Assembly (NCBI RefSeq): GCF_019550915.1 | Contig: NZ_JAHWCI010000002.1 | Span: 248,001 to 312,000 of the forward strand | Reading direction: 5' to 3' | Length of the DNA stretch: 64,000 nt | Origin: Mumia sp. zg.B17 | GTDB lineage: Bacteria; Actinomycetota; Actinomycetes; Propionibacteriales; Nocardioidaceae | In this document: positions 52,724 to 62,139 of the stretch, piece by piece | Numbering within the stretch: position 1 is the stretch's first letter | How the letters are laid out: each line of letters opens with the position of its first letter | Notes under the pieces: model-generated | Database searches by the model: none | What the model saw: only the letters and a program-made list of their open reading frames with translations | What the model was told of the DNA's origin: nothing | Made by a program: the position numbers and the translations under genes

Positions 52724-54130
52724 ATGTTCGATACCGAGGTGCTGGCCGGGCTGGAGGCGATGCTCGACGCGCTCGCCGACCTACCTGTCGCCTCGGCCTC
52801 GGATGCTCAGACGTGCGAGACGCTCCGACGGCTCGCGCACGCTGCCGACCGGCTCGCCGGTCTCCAGGCGGTGTGGCTGGATCAGATGCAGGAGCGGGCC
52901 GCGTACGAGGCGGAGGGTGCCTCGTCGACGGCCGGGTGGGCACGTCGAGAGCTGCGCTGGGACGTCCGGCAGTCGCGAGCGGCGATCGCCGCGGGACGGA
53001 CGCTGCGCGTGCTGCCCGCGGTCGGCGCCGCGCACCGCGCGGGAGAGATCCGCCGGGCACACGTGGACGCGTTCACGGTTGCGCTCAAGAAGGCCGATCG
53101 TGAGGTCGTCGAGGCGGCCGAGGACGTCATGCTCGACGTCGCCCGCGTGTGCGAGCCGGGCGAGCTGACGGCACAGCTGACGATGCTCGTGGAGGTAGCG
53201 CACCCCGAAGACCTTGACCGCGCCTACGTCGCCGGGATGGACAAGCACGATCTGACGATTGCACGGTGTGGAGAGGGCTATCACGTCAACGGGTTCCTGG
53301 ACGCCGTCAACGGCACGCGCCTGCGGACCTGGCTGACGGCGGCGTCGGCCCCGCGAGGGACCGAGGACGACCGGACCCCGGCCCAGCGACGCGTCGACGC
53401 GGTCGGCGATCTTGCTGCCGCAGCGCTGGAGCACGGCCTGCCCTCCGATCGCGGCGCCCGCCCGCAGGTCAACGTGATGGTGGACGCCGCCTGGCTGGCA
53501 GGCCTGCCCGGGGCGGAGCCGCCGGTCCTCACGGGCTGGGGGCCGGTGGGGCCTGCACTGTTCGACTACCTCGCCTGCGGTGCGGACCGCACCGACGTCC
53601 TCGTCGCGGGAGTCACCTCGTCCACGACGCCGCAGGCCGACGTCCTCAACGTCGGGCGCACCCACCGGCTGGCGACCTACAAACAGCGGCAGGCCGTTCT
53701 CGCGCGTCAGGGTGGGGTCTGTGCCAACCCGGCGTGCGGCGGCACCCACCTCGAGCTCCACCACGTCGCGTGGTGGGACCGGGACGGCGGCCGGACCGAC
53801 CTCGACAACCTTGCCGGGCTGTGTCCTCGCTGCCACCAGCTCGTCCACGCCGGCAAGCTCTGGGTCGAGGCCGACGGCCAGAGAGGGTTCGTCTTCAGCC
53901 GCCGCAAGGGAGCGAGGATCCTCGCGATCGAGGACCACCACCGCGTCCAGCGTCAGCGGCTGAGCGCGCGCCTTCGTGGCCTCCGCGAGACGAGGGACGC
54001 CCCTGTCGCGCCGCCGGCGCCCCCTCCCGCCCGCGAGCCTGTCCGGGCGCGTCGCTGCTCCCGTCCCCGACCGGACCCGCTCTCACGGATCGAGAGCCAT
54101 CTCGATCGACTCCTCCGGCTGAGGACCTGA
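52724..54130 (+). CDS. DUF222/13E12-type HNH endonuclease-like protein
   Basis: 468 residues. An N-terminal DUF222 region (about 5-320, helical, WARRELRWDVRQSRAAIAAG core) and a C-terminal HNH motif: CANPACGGTHLELHH, then LDNLAGLCPRCHQLVH with zinc-type Cys pairs and the HH/N/H residues. This family is multicopy in actinomycetes and M. tuberculosis (13E12 repeats); role unknown, mobility suspected. TAGAGT lies 7 nt before the ATG. It interrupts an otherwise fatty-acid/biotin-carboxylase neighbourhood. The preceding 178-bp gap (52546-52723) holds nothing else recognisable. Confidence 0.9.
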   Translation: MFDTEVLAGLEAMLDALADLPVASASDAQTCETLRRLAHAADRLAGLQAVWLDQMQERAAYEAEGASSTAGWARRELRWDVRQSRAAIAAGRTLRVLPAVGAAHRAGEIRRAHVDAFTVALKKADREVVEAAEDVMLDVARVCEPGELTAQLTMLVEVAHPEDLDRAYVAGMDKHDLTIARCGEGYHVNGFLDAVNGTRLRTWLTAASAPRGTEDDRTPAQRRVDAVGDLAAAALEHGLPSDRGARPQVNVMVDAAWLAGLPGAEPPVLTGWGPVGPALFDYLACGADRTDVLVAGVTSSTTPQADVLNVGRTHRLATYKQRQAVLARQGGVCANPACGGTHLELHHVAWWDRDGGRTDLDNLAGLCPRCHQLVHAGKLWVEADGQRGFVFSRRKGARILAIEDHHRVQRQRLSARLRGLRETRDAPVAPPAPPPAREPVRARRCSRPRPDPLSRIESHLDRLLRLRT

Positions 54131-54177
54131 GCGGCGACCGTCCGTGCCCGCGTGCACCCACGCGTGCGCTCGCCAGG

Positions 54178-54786
54178 TCACCCGCGCGACGCGTCCCAGA
54201 GGTCGGTCCACCGGACACCGAGTCCGGCGAGCATCCTGCGCAGGAGCGGGAGCGACAATCCGACGACGTTGTGGTGGTCGCCCTCGATCCGCTCGACGAA
54301 CGGGCCGCCCAGCCCGTCCACCGTGAAGGCTCCAGCGACCTGCAGCGGCTCGCCGGTCGCGACGTACGCCTCGATCTCCGCGTCGTCGAGGTCGGCGAAG
54401 TGCACGGTCGTCGCGCCGTCGTCGGAGATCTCGCGCTCCCCGAGCCGCACGCAGTGTCCCGTGTGGAGGACCCCGGAACGGCCGCGCATCGCCCGCCAGC
54501 GTTCGACCGCGGTCTGCGGGTCGGACGGCTTGCCGAGGATCTCCCCGTCGAACGCCAGCACCGAGTCACAACCGATCACGAGGGTGTCGTCCGGGCTCGC
54601 GAGCCGGTGGGACACCGCCCGGCACTTCAGCCGCGCGAGCTCGGTGGCCACGACCACCGGGTCGTCGGACACGACGACCGACTCGTCGACTCCGGAGACG
54701 ATCACGTCCGGCTCCAGGCCGGCGCTGCGCAGGGTCGCGAGACGGGCGGGGGACTGCGAGGCGAGGACGAGGCGTGGTCGAGTCAC
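54178..54786 (-). CDS. maf: Maf-type nucleotide pyrophosphatase
   Basis: 202-residue Maf/HAM1-like NTP pyrophosphatase that hydrolyses non-canonical or pyrimidine nucleoside triphosphates. Motifs: LASQSPAR at the N-terminus, GCDSVLAFDGEILGKP, and the dimer region EIEAYVATGEP, VDGLGGPFVERIEGD. GTG start; TACGCT lies 7 nt upstream. It follows accE on the same strand, 89 bp away, as in the accD5-accE5-maf order of mycobacteria, but with its own probable promoter. Confidence 0.93.
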   Translation of the reverse strand: MTRPRLVLASQSPARLATLRSAGLEPDVIVSGVDESVVVSDDPVVVATELARLKCRAVSHRLASPDDTLVIGCDSVLAFDGEILGKPSDPQTAVERWRAMRGRSGVLHTGHCVRLGEREISDDGATTVHFADLDDAEIEAYVATGEPLQVAGAFTVDGLGGPFVERIEGDHHNVVGLSLPLLRRMLAGLGVRWTDLWDASRG

Positions 54787-54875
54787 GCGGGCCAGCGTAC
54801 GGCTCCGGATCGGCCGTACGGGTGGGCGGACACGGCTCGTAGCCTCGCCGCGTGATGCAGGGTCGGGAACGCGTT

Positions 54876-55106
54876 CTAGCGCGCGAAGGCCGACCTGCGC
54901 CACCCGTCGTGCCCGTGGGCGTGCGGCGGGCGCGTGGCGAGCGAGGGGTCCCCCCACGCGGATCGCCGCGTCGGAGGAGCCAGCTCCGAGGCGGCTCCGT
55001 GTGCGGCGACGACGGCGACGAGCGCCGCGAGCTCCTCCGGCGACGGGTCACCCTTGACGACCCGCAGCAGCGGCGCTGCGGCGGTGTCCTCTTGCCCGGT
55101 GCTCAC
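54876..55106 (-). CDS. accE: Acyl-CoA carboxylase epsilon subunit
   Basis: 76-residue small protein. The N-terminal helix-forming signature [20 protein letters not shown] is diagnostic of the actinobacterial epsilon subunit that stabilises the alpha-beta carboxylase complex; the C-terminus has the usual Trp-containing segment (SAWGDPSL) and ends basic. GTG start overlaps the accD stop (GTGA). Small enough to be missed by gene callers. Confidence 0.9.
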   Translation of the reverse strand: MSTGQEDTAAAPLLRVVKGDPSPEELAALVAVVAAHGAASELAPPTRRSAWGDPSLATRPPHAHGHDGWRRSAFAR

Positions 55107-56701
55107 AGCGGGATGTTCCCGTGCTTCTTGGGCGGCAGCGTCTCGCGCTTGCTGCGCAGGAGCCGCAGCGCACGCACGATCTCGATGCGGGTCTCGTGCG
55201 GCTGGACGACCTGGTCGACGTAGCCGCGCTCGGCGGCGACGTAGGGGTTCGCCAGCGTCTGCTCGTACGCGTCGATCAGCTCCGCACGCTTCGACTCGGG
55301 GTCGTCGGCCGCGGCGAGCGTCTTGCGGTGCAGGATGTTGACCGCGCCCTGCGCGCCCATGACGGCGATCTGGGCGGTCGGCCACGCGATGTTGAGGTCG
55401 GCGCCGAGGTGCTTGGAGCCCATGACGTCGTAGGCGCCGCCGTAGGCCTTGCGGGTGATCACCGTGACCAACGGGACGGTCGCCTCGGCGTAGGCGTATA
55501 TGAGCTTGGCGCCCCGGCGGATGATGCCGTTCCACTCCTGGTCGGTCCCGGGGAGGAAGCCCGGCACGTCGACGAAGGTCAAGACCGGCACGTTGAACGC
55601 GTCGCACGTGCGGACGAAGCGCGCGGCCTTCTCGGACGCGTCGATGTCGAGCGTGCCGGCGAACTGCATCGGCTGGTTCGCGACGATGCCCACGCTGCGC
55701 CCTTCGACCCGGCCGAAGCCGATGAGGATGTTGGGCGCGAACAACGGCTGGACCTCGAGGAAGTCGCCGTCGTCGAGGACGGACTCGATCACCGTGTGCA
55801 TGTCGTACGGCTGGTTGGTCGAGTCGGGGATGAGCGTGTCCAGCGCGCGGTCGACGTCACTGATCTCGAGGTCGGCAAGCCCGTCGTACGCCGGCGCGTC
55901 CTCCATGTTGTTCTGCGGGAGGAAGGAGAGGAGCGCCTTGACGTACTCGATCGCGTCCTCCTCGTCGGCGCCCATGTAGTGGGCGTTGCCCGACTTGGTG
56001 TTGTGCGTACGAGCGCCGCCGAGCTCCTCCATCGTCACGTCCTCGCCGGTGACGGTCTTGATCACGTCGGGGCCGGTGATGAACATGTTGGAGGTGCCGT
56101 CGACCATCACGGTGAAGTCGGTGACGGCGGGGGAGTAGACGTGACCGCCCGCGCACGACCCCATGATCAGGCTGATCTGCGGGATGACCCCCGAGGCGTG
56201 CACGTTGCGCCGGAAGATCTCGCCGTACAGGCCGAGGGAGACGACCCCCTCCTGGATGCGCGCGCCGGCGCCCTCGTTGATGCCCACGATGGGGGAGCCG
56301 GTCTTGATCGCGAGGTCCATGATCTTGGTGATCTTCTCGCCGTAGACCTCACCGAGACTGCCGCCGAAGACGGTGAAGTCCTGGGAGAACACGCACACCT
56401 GACGGCCGTCGACCGTGCCGTAGCCGGTGATCACGCCGTCGCCGTAGGGGCGGTTCTTCTCGAGGCCGAACGCCGTCGAGCGGTGCCGCGCCAGCTCGTC
56501 GATCTCGACGAAGGAGCCCTCGTCGAACAGCATCTCGATCCGCTCGCGGGCCGTCTGGCGTCCCTTGGCGTGCTGCTTCTCGACGGCCTTCGCCGACCCG
56601 GCGTGCACCGCCTCGTCCAGGCGCCGGTCGAGGTCGGCCAGCTTGCCGGCGGTGGTGTGCGTGTCGATCTGACCCGGTTCAGGTGCCACTGCTTCGCTCA
56701 C
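55103..56701 (-). CDS. accD5: Acyl-CoA (propionyl/acetyl-CoA) carboxylase carboxyltransferase beta subunit
   Basis: 532-residue carboxyltransferase moving CO2 from carboxybiotin to acyl-CoA. Both crotonase-like halves are clear: [16 protein letters not shown] core at the N-terminus, [10 protein letters not shown] and [12 protein letters not shown] (oxyanion glycine region) in the first half, [13 protein letters not shown] and [13 protein letters not shown] in the second. Closest to propionyl-CoA carboxylase (PccB/AccD5) types. GTG 56701 has TACCCT exactly 6 nt upstream. The N-terminal ATG further out (56812) would need an unrelated extension. Divergent from birA. Confidence 0.94.
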   Translation of the reverse strand: MSEAVAPEPGQIDTHTTAGKLADLDRRLDEAVHAGSAKAVEKQHAKGRQTARERIEMLFDEGSFVEIDELARHRSTAFGLEKNRPYGDGVITGYGTVDGRQVCVFSQDFTVFGGSLGEVYGEKITKIMDLAIKTGSPIVGINEGAGARIQEGVVSLGLYGEIFRRNVHASGVIPQISLIMGSCAGGHVYSPAVTDFTVMVDGTSNMFITGPDVIKTVTGEDVTMEELGGARTHNTKSGNAHYMGADEEDAIEYVKALLSFLPQNNMEDAPAYDGLADLEISDVDRALDTLIPDSTNQPYDMHTVIESVLDDGDFLEVQPLFAPNILIGFGRVEGRSVGIVANQPMQFAGTLDIDASEKAARFVRTCDAFNVPVLTFVDVPGFLPGTDQEWNGIIRRGAKLIYAYAEATVPLVTVITRKAYGGAYDVMGSKHLGADLNIAWPTAQIAVMGAQGAVNILHRKTLAAADDPESKRAELIDAYEQTLANPYVAAERGYVDQVVQPHETRIEIVRALRLLRSKRETLPPKKHGNIPL

Positions 56702-56766
56702 GCGCTCAGGGTAGCCGCCGGTCCGCTCGCCCCGACGAGGGGCGCGGATCATGGGACAGTGGGGAC
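56702..56766. promoter_or_regulatory. Divergent leaderless promoters, accD5 and birA
   Basis: In 65 bp: TACCCT (minus, 56713-56708) 6 nt before the accD5 GTG, and GACAGT (plus, 56755-56760) 6 nt before the birA ATG. Co-located control of the biotin enzyme and its ligase is natural. Confidence 0.5.
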
Positions 56767-57600
56767 ATGAGCGACTCACCGCCAGCCGACTCTCCTCTCG
56801 CCCGCCGTCCACTCGACGCCGCCGGTCTCGAGCAGGCCCTGATCCGACCGACGTCGTGGTGGCAGGAGGTGCGCGTGGTCCCCGAGACCGCCAGCACCAA
56901 CGCCGACCTCGCCCGGCTGGCCCGGGAGGGCGCGCCGGAAGGCACGCTGCTGACCACCGACCACCAGACGGCAGGGCGTGGACGGCTCGACCGGACCTGG
57001 GAGATGCCGCGCTACTCCGCGCTGGCCGTCTCGGTCCTCGTGCGCCCGCGCATCGACGGCTACCGATGGACGTGGCTCCCCCTGCTGACCGGCGCCGCCG
57101 TGGTCGCCACCGTGCGTCAGGCGGGGGTCGTCGCCCAGCTGAAGTGGCCCAACGACGTCGTCGTCGAGGACCGCAAGCTCGCCGGCATCCTCGTCGAGCG
57201 GGTCGACACCCCGACCGGGCCGGCCGCGGTCGTCGGGTGCGGGATCAACGTGTCGACGACCCCTGAGGAGATCGGTGTCCCGAACGCGACCTCGCTGACC
57301 ATCGAAGGCTCACCGACGGCGGAGAGGACCGGGCTGCTGAGCGGCTTCGCCGCCGCCTTCGAGGCCCTGTACGTGCCGTGGGCCGACGCCGGCGGCGATC
57401 CCGACATCGGCATCCGGCAGGCGTACGAGCGGAGCAGCGCGACCCTCGGACGCGAGGTGTCGGTGGAGCTTCCCGACGGCCAGCGGATCGAGGGCGAGGC
57501 CGTCGGACTCGACGACAGCGGCCGGCTGGAGATCTCGGTCAACGGCGAGGTGACCACAGTCAGTGCCGGAGACATCACGCATCTGCGGTCCCGGGCATGA
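56767..57600 (+). CDS. birA: Biotin-[acetyl-CoA-carboxylase] ligase
   Basis: 277-residue biotin protein ligase that activates biotin with ATP and attaches it to BCCP lysines (AccA3, pyruvate carboxylase here). Motifs: [18 protein letters not shown] (biotinyl-AMP loop) and [15 protein letters not shown] core; C-terminal SH3-like cap. No N-terminal HTH, so it is a mono-functional ligase and not a repressor. ATG 56767 with a leaderless -10, not the open frame from 56683. Confidence 0.95.
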   Translation: MSDSPPADSPLARRPLDAAGLEQALIRPTSWWQEVRVVPETASTNADLARLAREGAPEGTLLTTDHQTAGRGRLDRTWEMPRYSALAVSVLVRPRIDGYRWTWLPLLTGAAVVATVRQAGVVAQLKWPNDVVVEDRKLAGILVERVDTPTGPAAVVGCGINVSTTPEEIGVPNATSLTIEGSPTAERTGLLSGFAAAFEALYVPWADAGGDPDIGIRQAYERSSATLGREVSVELPDGQRIEGEAVGLDDSGRLEISVNGEVTTVSAGDITHLRSRA

Positions 57601-57612
57601 CACCATGACCCC

Positions 57613-58113
57613 GTGGGTGTCTCCAAGAAGCTGTTGATCGGCGGCGAGAACGAGGTCCTGACGGTCAGGACACACGTCAAGGCGCTGTTCGGCGCCGTCT
57701 TCGTCCTCGTGGTCGCTGCCGCTGCCGGTGGGTTCGGAGCGGCGGTCACGGACGGGCCCGTGCGCTCGGTCGTCGTGGTGGTCGCGCTGCTCGTCGTCCT
57801 GATGTGGGTGGTCCTCCCGTTCCTGGGCTGGTTCACCTGGACGTGGACCGTGACCAACCGACGTCTCATCGAGCAGCGCGGCATCCTCACCCGCACCGGT
57901 CGGATCATCCCGCTCAACCGCATCAACGACGTCTCGTTCGAGAAGCAGCTCACCGACCGCCTGCTGGGGTGCGGGACGCTGATCGTCCACGCCGCCAGTG
58001 AGCAGGACGGCCTGCGTATCCGCGACGTCCCTCACATCGAGGACGTCCACCGGCAGCTCAGCTCCCTCGTGTTCGAGGCGCACCAGCCGATGACGAGCGA
58101 CGAGCAGATCTGA
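57613..58113 (+). CDS. Membrane protein with bacterial PH domain
   Basis: 166 residues. Two membrane segments (about 22-42 and 52-75) lead into a bPH2 domain (WTVTNRRLIEQRGILTRTGR core, IIPLNRINDVSFEKQ). Ortholog of the PH protein next to birA in mycobacteria (Rv3278c position). Function unknown. GTG start 12 nt after the birA stop; CACCAT is 6 nt upstream of it. One nt separates it from the cyclase gene. Confidence 0.9.
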   Translation: MGVSKKLLIGGENEVLTVRTHVKALFGAVFVLVVAAAAGGFGAAVTDGPVRSVVVVVALLVVLMWVVLPFLGWFTWTWTVTNRRLIEQRGILTRTGRIIPLNRINDVSFEKQLTDRLLGCGTLIVHAASEQDGLRIRDVPHIEDVHRQLSSLVFEAHQPMTSDEQI

Positions 58114-58114
58114 C

Positions 58115-59089
58115 GTGCCCGACGACCTCGCCCGCGCCATCCTCGGTGCGGATCCCATCTTCAGCAGCGACGAGGTCGCCGCGGCAGCAGGAGTCTCGTA
58201 CGAGGAGGCGAGACGACTCTGGCGAGCGCTCGGGTTCCCCGACTCGGCCGACGCCAAGGCGTTCGTCCCTGCCGACCTCGACGCGCTGAAGACGGTACGC
58301 GCCGTCGTCGCCTCGGGGGTGCTCGACGACGACACGGTCGTCCGGTTGACCCGCGCCCTCGGTTCGACCATGTCGCGCCTCGCCGAGTGGCAGGTGTCGA
58401 CCCTCGCCGAGGTCCTCGAGCGGCGCAACCAGTCCGAGGAGGACCGTCGGCGGTGGCCATCGTCGGGTCGTTCGGTGGCGGAGACGATGGGGCCGGTGTT
58501 CGAGCGCCTGCTGGTGTACTCGTGGCGCCGGCACCTGGCCGCGTCGGCGACGCGCGCGGAGGCGCTGGCCGCCGACGAGGAGGACGTGCTCCGGATGGTC
58601 GTCACCGTCGGCTTCGCCGACCTGGTGGCGTTCACCAAGCTGTCGAACGGGCTTGACGACGACGGCCTGGCCGATCTGGTCGAGGAGTTCGAGACACGCT
58701 GCATCGACCTCGTCACCGAGGGCGGCGGTCGGCCGATCAAGACTCTCGGCGACTCCGTCCTCTATCTCGCGGAGTCCCCCGAGGTCGCGGCCGACATCGC
58801 CTTCTCCATCGTGGCCGAGATCGGTGGCGACAAGAACCTGCCCGACGTGCGCGTCGGTCTGGGGACGGGGCCGGTGATCTCGCGGCTCGGAGACGTGTAC
58901 GGTCCACCGGTCAACCTCGCCGCGCGGCTCACCGGTGTCGCCCGCCGCAACCGTGTGATCATCGACGCGGCGACCGCCGAGGGCCTCGGGGACAGGTTCG
59001 AGACCCGGGCGATGGCCCAGCGCAACCTGCGGGGATTCGGCAACGTCGAGCCGCTCACGGTGCGGCACCGCTGGTCCTACAACGGCTGA
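58115..59089 (+). CDS. Class III adenylate cyclase with regulatory N-terminus
   Basis: 324 residues. A helical N-terminal region (about 1-150, FSSDEVAAAAGVSYEEARRL, HTH-like/autoinhibitory as in Rv1264) precedes a class III cyclase domain (about 160-320). Metal Asp residues sit in VGFADLVAFTKLS and TLGDSVLYL; the VNLAARL motif gives the transition-state residues. Predicted to make cAMP, soluble. GTG start 1 nt after the PH gene stop, so likely translated by coupling; the two may be functionally linked. Ends 20 bp from the convergent gtrA. Confidence 0.92.
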   Translation: MPDDLARAILGADPIFSSDEVAAAAGVSYEEARRLWRALGFPDSADAKAFVPADLDALKTVRAVVASGVLDDDTVVRLTRALGSTMSRLAEWQVSTLAEVLERRNQSEEDRRRWPSSGRSVAETMGPVFERLLVYSWRRHLAASATRAEALAADEEDVLRMVVTVGFADLVAFTKLSNGLDDDGLADLVEEFETRCIDLVTEGGGRPIKTLGDSVLYLAESPEVAADIAFSIVAEIGGDKNLPDVRVGLGTGPVISRLGDVYGPPVNLAARLTGVARRNRVIIDAATAEGLGDRFETRAMAQRNLRGFGNVEPLTVRHRWSYNG

Positions 59090-59109
59090 GGTTCTCCCAC
59101 GACGAGCTC

Positions 59110-59574
59110 CTACGACGGCTCAGCCGGCTCGCCGTCGGGAAGGACGAACCGCCGATAAGCCCAGAACCGGAACAGGGTGCCGAGACCCAGCCCGACGACG
59201 TTCGCGGAGATGTTGTCGGCGAGGGCGCTGTCGAGTCCCAGGACGTAGTGCGAGAACGCCAGGCACCCGACGGCGAGGAGCATGCCGATGCCGTTCATCA
59301 CCACGAAGAGGACGACCTCGCGGTGGACGCTGCGAGTGCTCCGACCGCGCCACGTCCACTGCCGGTTGCCGACGTAGGTCACGATCATCGCGACGGCCAC
59401 GGAGAGGATCTTCGCCGTCACGGGCTTGTGCTCCAGGACTCCCGGGTCACCGGCGTACCGGAGCAGGTTGAAGACGACGACGTCCGTGACGTAGCCGGCG
59501 AGACCCACCGTCCCGAACCTCGCGACCTCACCGAGCCGAGTGGTGACGCGCGACGGCGACAGAGAGGAAGTCAC
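59110..59574 (-). CDS. GtrA family membrane protein
   Basis: 154 residues with four predicted membrane segments (about 20-45, 55-75, 90-110, 118-138) of the GtrA-like family; members flip or support polyprenyl-linked glucosyl/arabinosyl intermediates in cell envelope synthesis (Rv3277 in the same neighbourhood). GTG start with TAGGCT 6 nt upstream. Convergent with the cyclase gene. Confidence 0.9.
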   Translation of the reverse strand: MTSSLSPSRVTTRLGEVARFGTVGLAGYVTDVVVFNLLRYAGDPGVLEHKPVTAKILSVAVAMIVTYVGNRQWTWRGRSTRSVHREVVLFVVMNGIGMLLAVGCLAFSHYVLGLDSALADNISANVVGLGLGTLFRFWAYRRFVLPDGEPAEPS

Positions 59575-59624
59575 GGGTTCAGCCTACGGAGTCCTCTCTG
59601 CCGCCTCGCTCGACTGCCGTGTCG

Positions 59625-60284
59625 TCAAGGACAGACGTAGAGGTCTTGCGCGGCGAGCGTCCCCTTGAAGGTTCGCGAGTACGGCTTGGTCGCGCGCTGG
59701 GTCTTCTTGAAGTAGTAGCGCGGGACGCGCACCGTGCCCGGGCCGGTCGGATCGTCGACCCGTGAGTAGCGGACGACGACTCGCCTGGTGAAGCGAGACG
59801 CCTGCGTGCCACGCAAGCAGGGGGTCGCCCGCTTGGCCTTGCGTGCTGCTGCGTCGCTGACTCGGCTGCCGACCGCCTTGCCGCGGTAGCGGGCGACGAT
59901 CATCGGGACGGCGTTGAGCACTGTGGTCGACGCAGCCTTCGGGTTCCGCTCGACGAAGAAGGTCAGACCGGCGGTGCGGTCGGTACGCACGGACCAGCGG
60001 ACCTTGCCGTCACGGACCCTCTTGGCCTTCCCCGTCCAGGCGGACTTCCCCCGGACCGCCTGCGTCGGACGGAGGCGACAACCCTCGCAGCCCGCGATCT
60101 TGAGAGTGATGACCGTCCGTGGCGCCTTCCGTACGGCATCGTCAGCCGACGGAGTGCTCGTGCCCTGCGCGGTGGCCGGCGGGCTCTGGACGGCGCCGGC
60201 GTAGGCGGGAGCGCCGACGGCCAGCGCGGTCGCAGCGACCATCACCAGGATCGCCGTGCGAGCTTGTCGTTGTGCCTTCTTCAT
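59625..60284 (-). CDS. Secreted basic protein of unknown function
   Basis: 219 residues: signal peptide (about 1-29, GAPAYAGA), then a beta-rich basic region with four Cys (CEGC, CLRG, and the last YVCP at the C-terminal end), likely disulfide-bonded. No family is recognised. ATG 60284 is preceded by GGGGGAA. The gene lies between gtrA and purK and is divergent from purK by 126 bp. Confidence 0.72.
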   Translation of the reverse strand: MKKAQRQARTAILVMVAATALAVGAPAYAGAVQSPPATAQGTSTPSADDAVRKAPRTVITLKIAGCEGCRLRPTQAVRGKSAWTGKAKRVRDGKVRWSVRTDRTAGLTFFVERNPKAASTTVLNAVPMIVARYRGKAVGSRVSDAAARKAKRATPCLRGTQASRFTRRVVVRYSRVDDPTGPGTVRVPRYYFKKTQRATKPYSRTFKGTLAAQDLYVCP

Positions 60285-60410
60285 GTTTCCCCCGGATTTG
60301 ATCGTGGCGCGCCCGACACGGTCGCGTGAGCGCCCGGCCAAGGTAGCCTCGCCTCGGGTCACGCCCCGCGCCTTTTCGGCCGCGTCCAGCACGCCCGATA
60401 GCATGACCGC

Positions 60411-61634
60411 GTGCAGAGGCCGATCGACAGCCCCGCGCTCGCCATCGTCGGGGGCGGGCAGCTGGCTCGGATGATGGAGCAGGCCGCCGTCTCCCTCGCG
60501 GTGCCGGTCCATCTCCTCGCCGAAGGGCCGGACGTGAGCGCCGCCCAGGTGAACCCGGCGACCACCGTGGGCGACTACCGCGACCTCACCACGCTCCGAG
60601 GCGTGGCCGAGGGGTGCGCGGTCGTGACCTTCGACCATGAGCACGTGCCGCCCGAGCACCTCCGTGCCCTCGACGCGGAGGGTCACGCCTGTCGTCCAGG
60701 GCCGCACGCCCTGCTCTTCGCCCAGGACAAGCGCGAGATGCGGGAGCGGCTCACCGCACTCGGCGTGCCGTGTCCTCGCTGGGCGCCGGTCTCGGACGCC
60801 GCAGGGCTCGACCGCTTCGCCGCCGACGGTGACGGTTACCCGGTCGTCGTCAAGACCACGCGCGGCGGGTACGACGGCAAGGGCGTGTGGGTCGTCGAGG
60901 ACGCAGGAGCGGCAGCCGAGGTCTTCGCGGCCGGTGTGCCCTTGATCGCCGAGGAGCTGGTCGACTTCCGTCGCGAGCTGTCGGCACTGGCCGCGCGTTC
61001 GCCCTCCGGGCAGGTCGCGACCTACCCGGTGGTGGAGTCGAAACAGGAGAACGGCATCTGCCGCGAGGTGATCGCGCCCGCCCCTGGTCTGGACCCCGAA
61101 CGCGCTGCAGAGGCGGAGATGCTCGCGATGAGGGTGGCCGCTGAGCTCGACGTCGTCGGGATCCTCGCGGTCGAGCTCTTCGAGACCGCCGACGGCCGCA
61201 TCCTCGTCAACGAGCTGGCGATGCGTCCGCACAACACCGGCCACTGGACCATGGACGGCGCGGAGACCAGCCAGTTCGAGAACCACCTGCGCGCCGTGCT
61301 CGACCTGCCGCTGGGCTCGCCACGGGCGCGGGCCCGGTGGACGGTGATGGTGAACATCCTCGGCGGCGAGGTGGGGCACCTGTACGACGCCTACCCGCAC
61401 GTGATGGCGCGCGACCCCGGGCTCAAGGTCCACCTGTACGGCAAGGACGTCAAGCCCGGGCGCAAGGTCGGCCACGTGAACGTCTACGGCGACGACCTGG
61501 ATGATCTCCTTGCGCGGGCGAGGCACGCCGCAGCCTGGTTCGAGGGGCGGCTGGACGACGACGTGGACCCAGACGACGAGGACCGAGACGACGTGGACCC
61601 AGACGAGTGGGACAGGGGGAGCACCGGTGAGTGA
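60411..61634 (+). CDS. purK: 5-(carboxyamino)imidazole ribonucleotide synthase
   Basis: 407-residue ATP-grasp enzyme of purine synthesis converting AIR, ATP and bicarbonate to N5-CAIR. N-terminal [13 protein letters not shown]-grasp [11 protein letters not shown], and [14 protein letters not shown] are typical. After the fold comes an acidic tail of about 22 residues ([20 protein letters not shown]) built by a 20-bp direct repeat. GTG start; TAGCAT at 60399-60404 ends 6 nt before it. The stop overlaps purE. Confidence 0.95.
   Translation: MQRPIDSPALAIVGGGQLARMMEQAAVSLAVPVHLLAEGPDVSAAQVNPATTVGDYRDLTTLRGVAEGCAVVTFDHEHVPPEHLRALDAEGHACRPGPHALLFAQDKREMRERLTALGVPCPRWAPVSDAAGLDRFAADGDGYPVVVKTTRGGYDGKGVWVVEDAGAAAEVFAAGVPLIAEELVDFRRELSALAARSPSGQVATYPVVESKQENGICREVIAPAPGLDPERAAEAEMLAMRVAAELDVVGILAVELFETADGRILVNELAMRPHNTGHWTMDGAETSQFENHLRAVLDLPLGSPRARARWTVMVNILGGEVGHLYDAYPHVMARDPGLKVHLYGKDVKPGRKVGHVNVYGDDLDDLLARARHAAAWFEGRLDDDVDPDDEDRDDVDPDEWDRGSTGE
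61557..61606 (+). repeat. 20-bp direct repeat in purK 3' end
   Basis: GACGACGTGGACCCAGACGA at 61557-61576 and 61587-61606, 30-bp period, in frame (10 codons), encoding the repeated DDVDPDE/D unit of the acidic tail. Confidence 0.85.
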
Positions 61635-62139
61635 GACACCACAGGTCGGGATCGTGATGGGGTCGGACTCCGACTGGCCGACGATGAAGGCGGCGGCAGA
61701 GGCGCTCGAGGAGTTCGGTGTCTCGTACGAGGCTGACGTCGTCTCGGCCCACCGCATGCCGGACGAGATGATCGCGTACGGCCGCGAGGCCCACGGCCGC
61801 GGCCTCCGGGTGATCGTGGCCGGTGCCGGAGGAGCGGCTCACCTGCCGGGCATGCTGGCGTCGGTGACGCCGTTGCCGGTGATCGGTGTGCCGGTCGCCC
61901 TGAAGTATCTCGACGGCATGGACTCGCTGCTGTCGATCGTCCAGATGCCCGCCGGCGTGCCGGTGGCGACCGTCGCCGTCGGCAACGCACGCAACGCCGG
62001 TCTCCTCGCCGTACGCATCCTCGCGGCGTCCGACCCCGCGCTCGCGGACGCGATGGTCGCCTTCCAGTCACGCCTCGCCGACGCCGCGCGGGCGAAGGGC
62101 GCAGCCGTCCGGGGTCAGCGGCCGGGCGCCGCTCAGTAG
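61627..62139 (+). CDS. purE: N5-carboxyaminoimidazole ribonucleotide mutase
   Basis: 170-residue class I PurE converting N5-CAIR to CAIR. The signature [24 protein letters not shown] and [14 protein letters not shown] are present, and length is typical. GTG 61627 lies within the end of purK with GGGGAG just upstream. Its stop overlaps the stop of the convergent PPOX gene by 7 nt. Confidence 0.95.
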   Translation: MSETPQVGIVMGSDSDWPTMKAAAEALEEFGVSYEADVVSAHRMPDEMIAYGREAHGRGLRVIVAGAGGAAHLPGMLASVTPLPVIGVPVALKYLDGMDSLLSIVQMPAGVPVATVAVGNARNAGLLAVRILAASDPALADAMVAFQSRLADAARAKGAAVRGQRPGAAQ

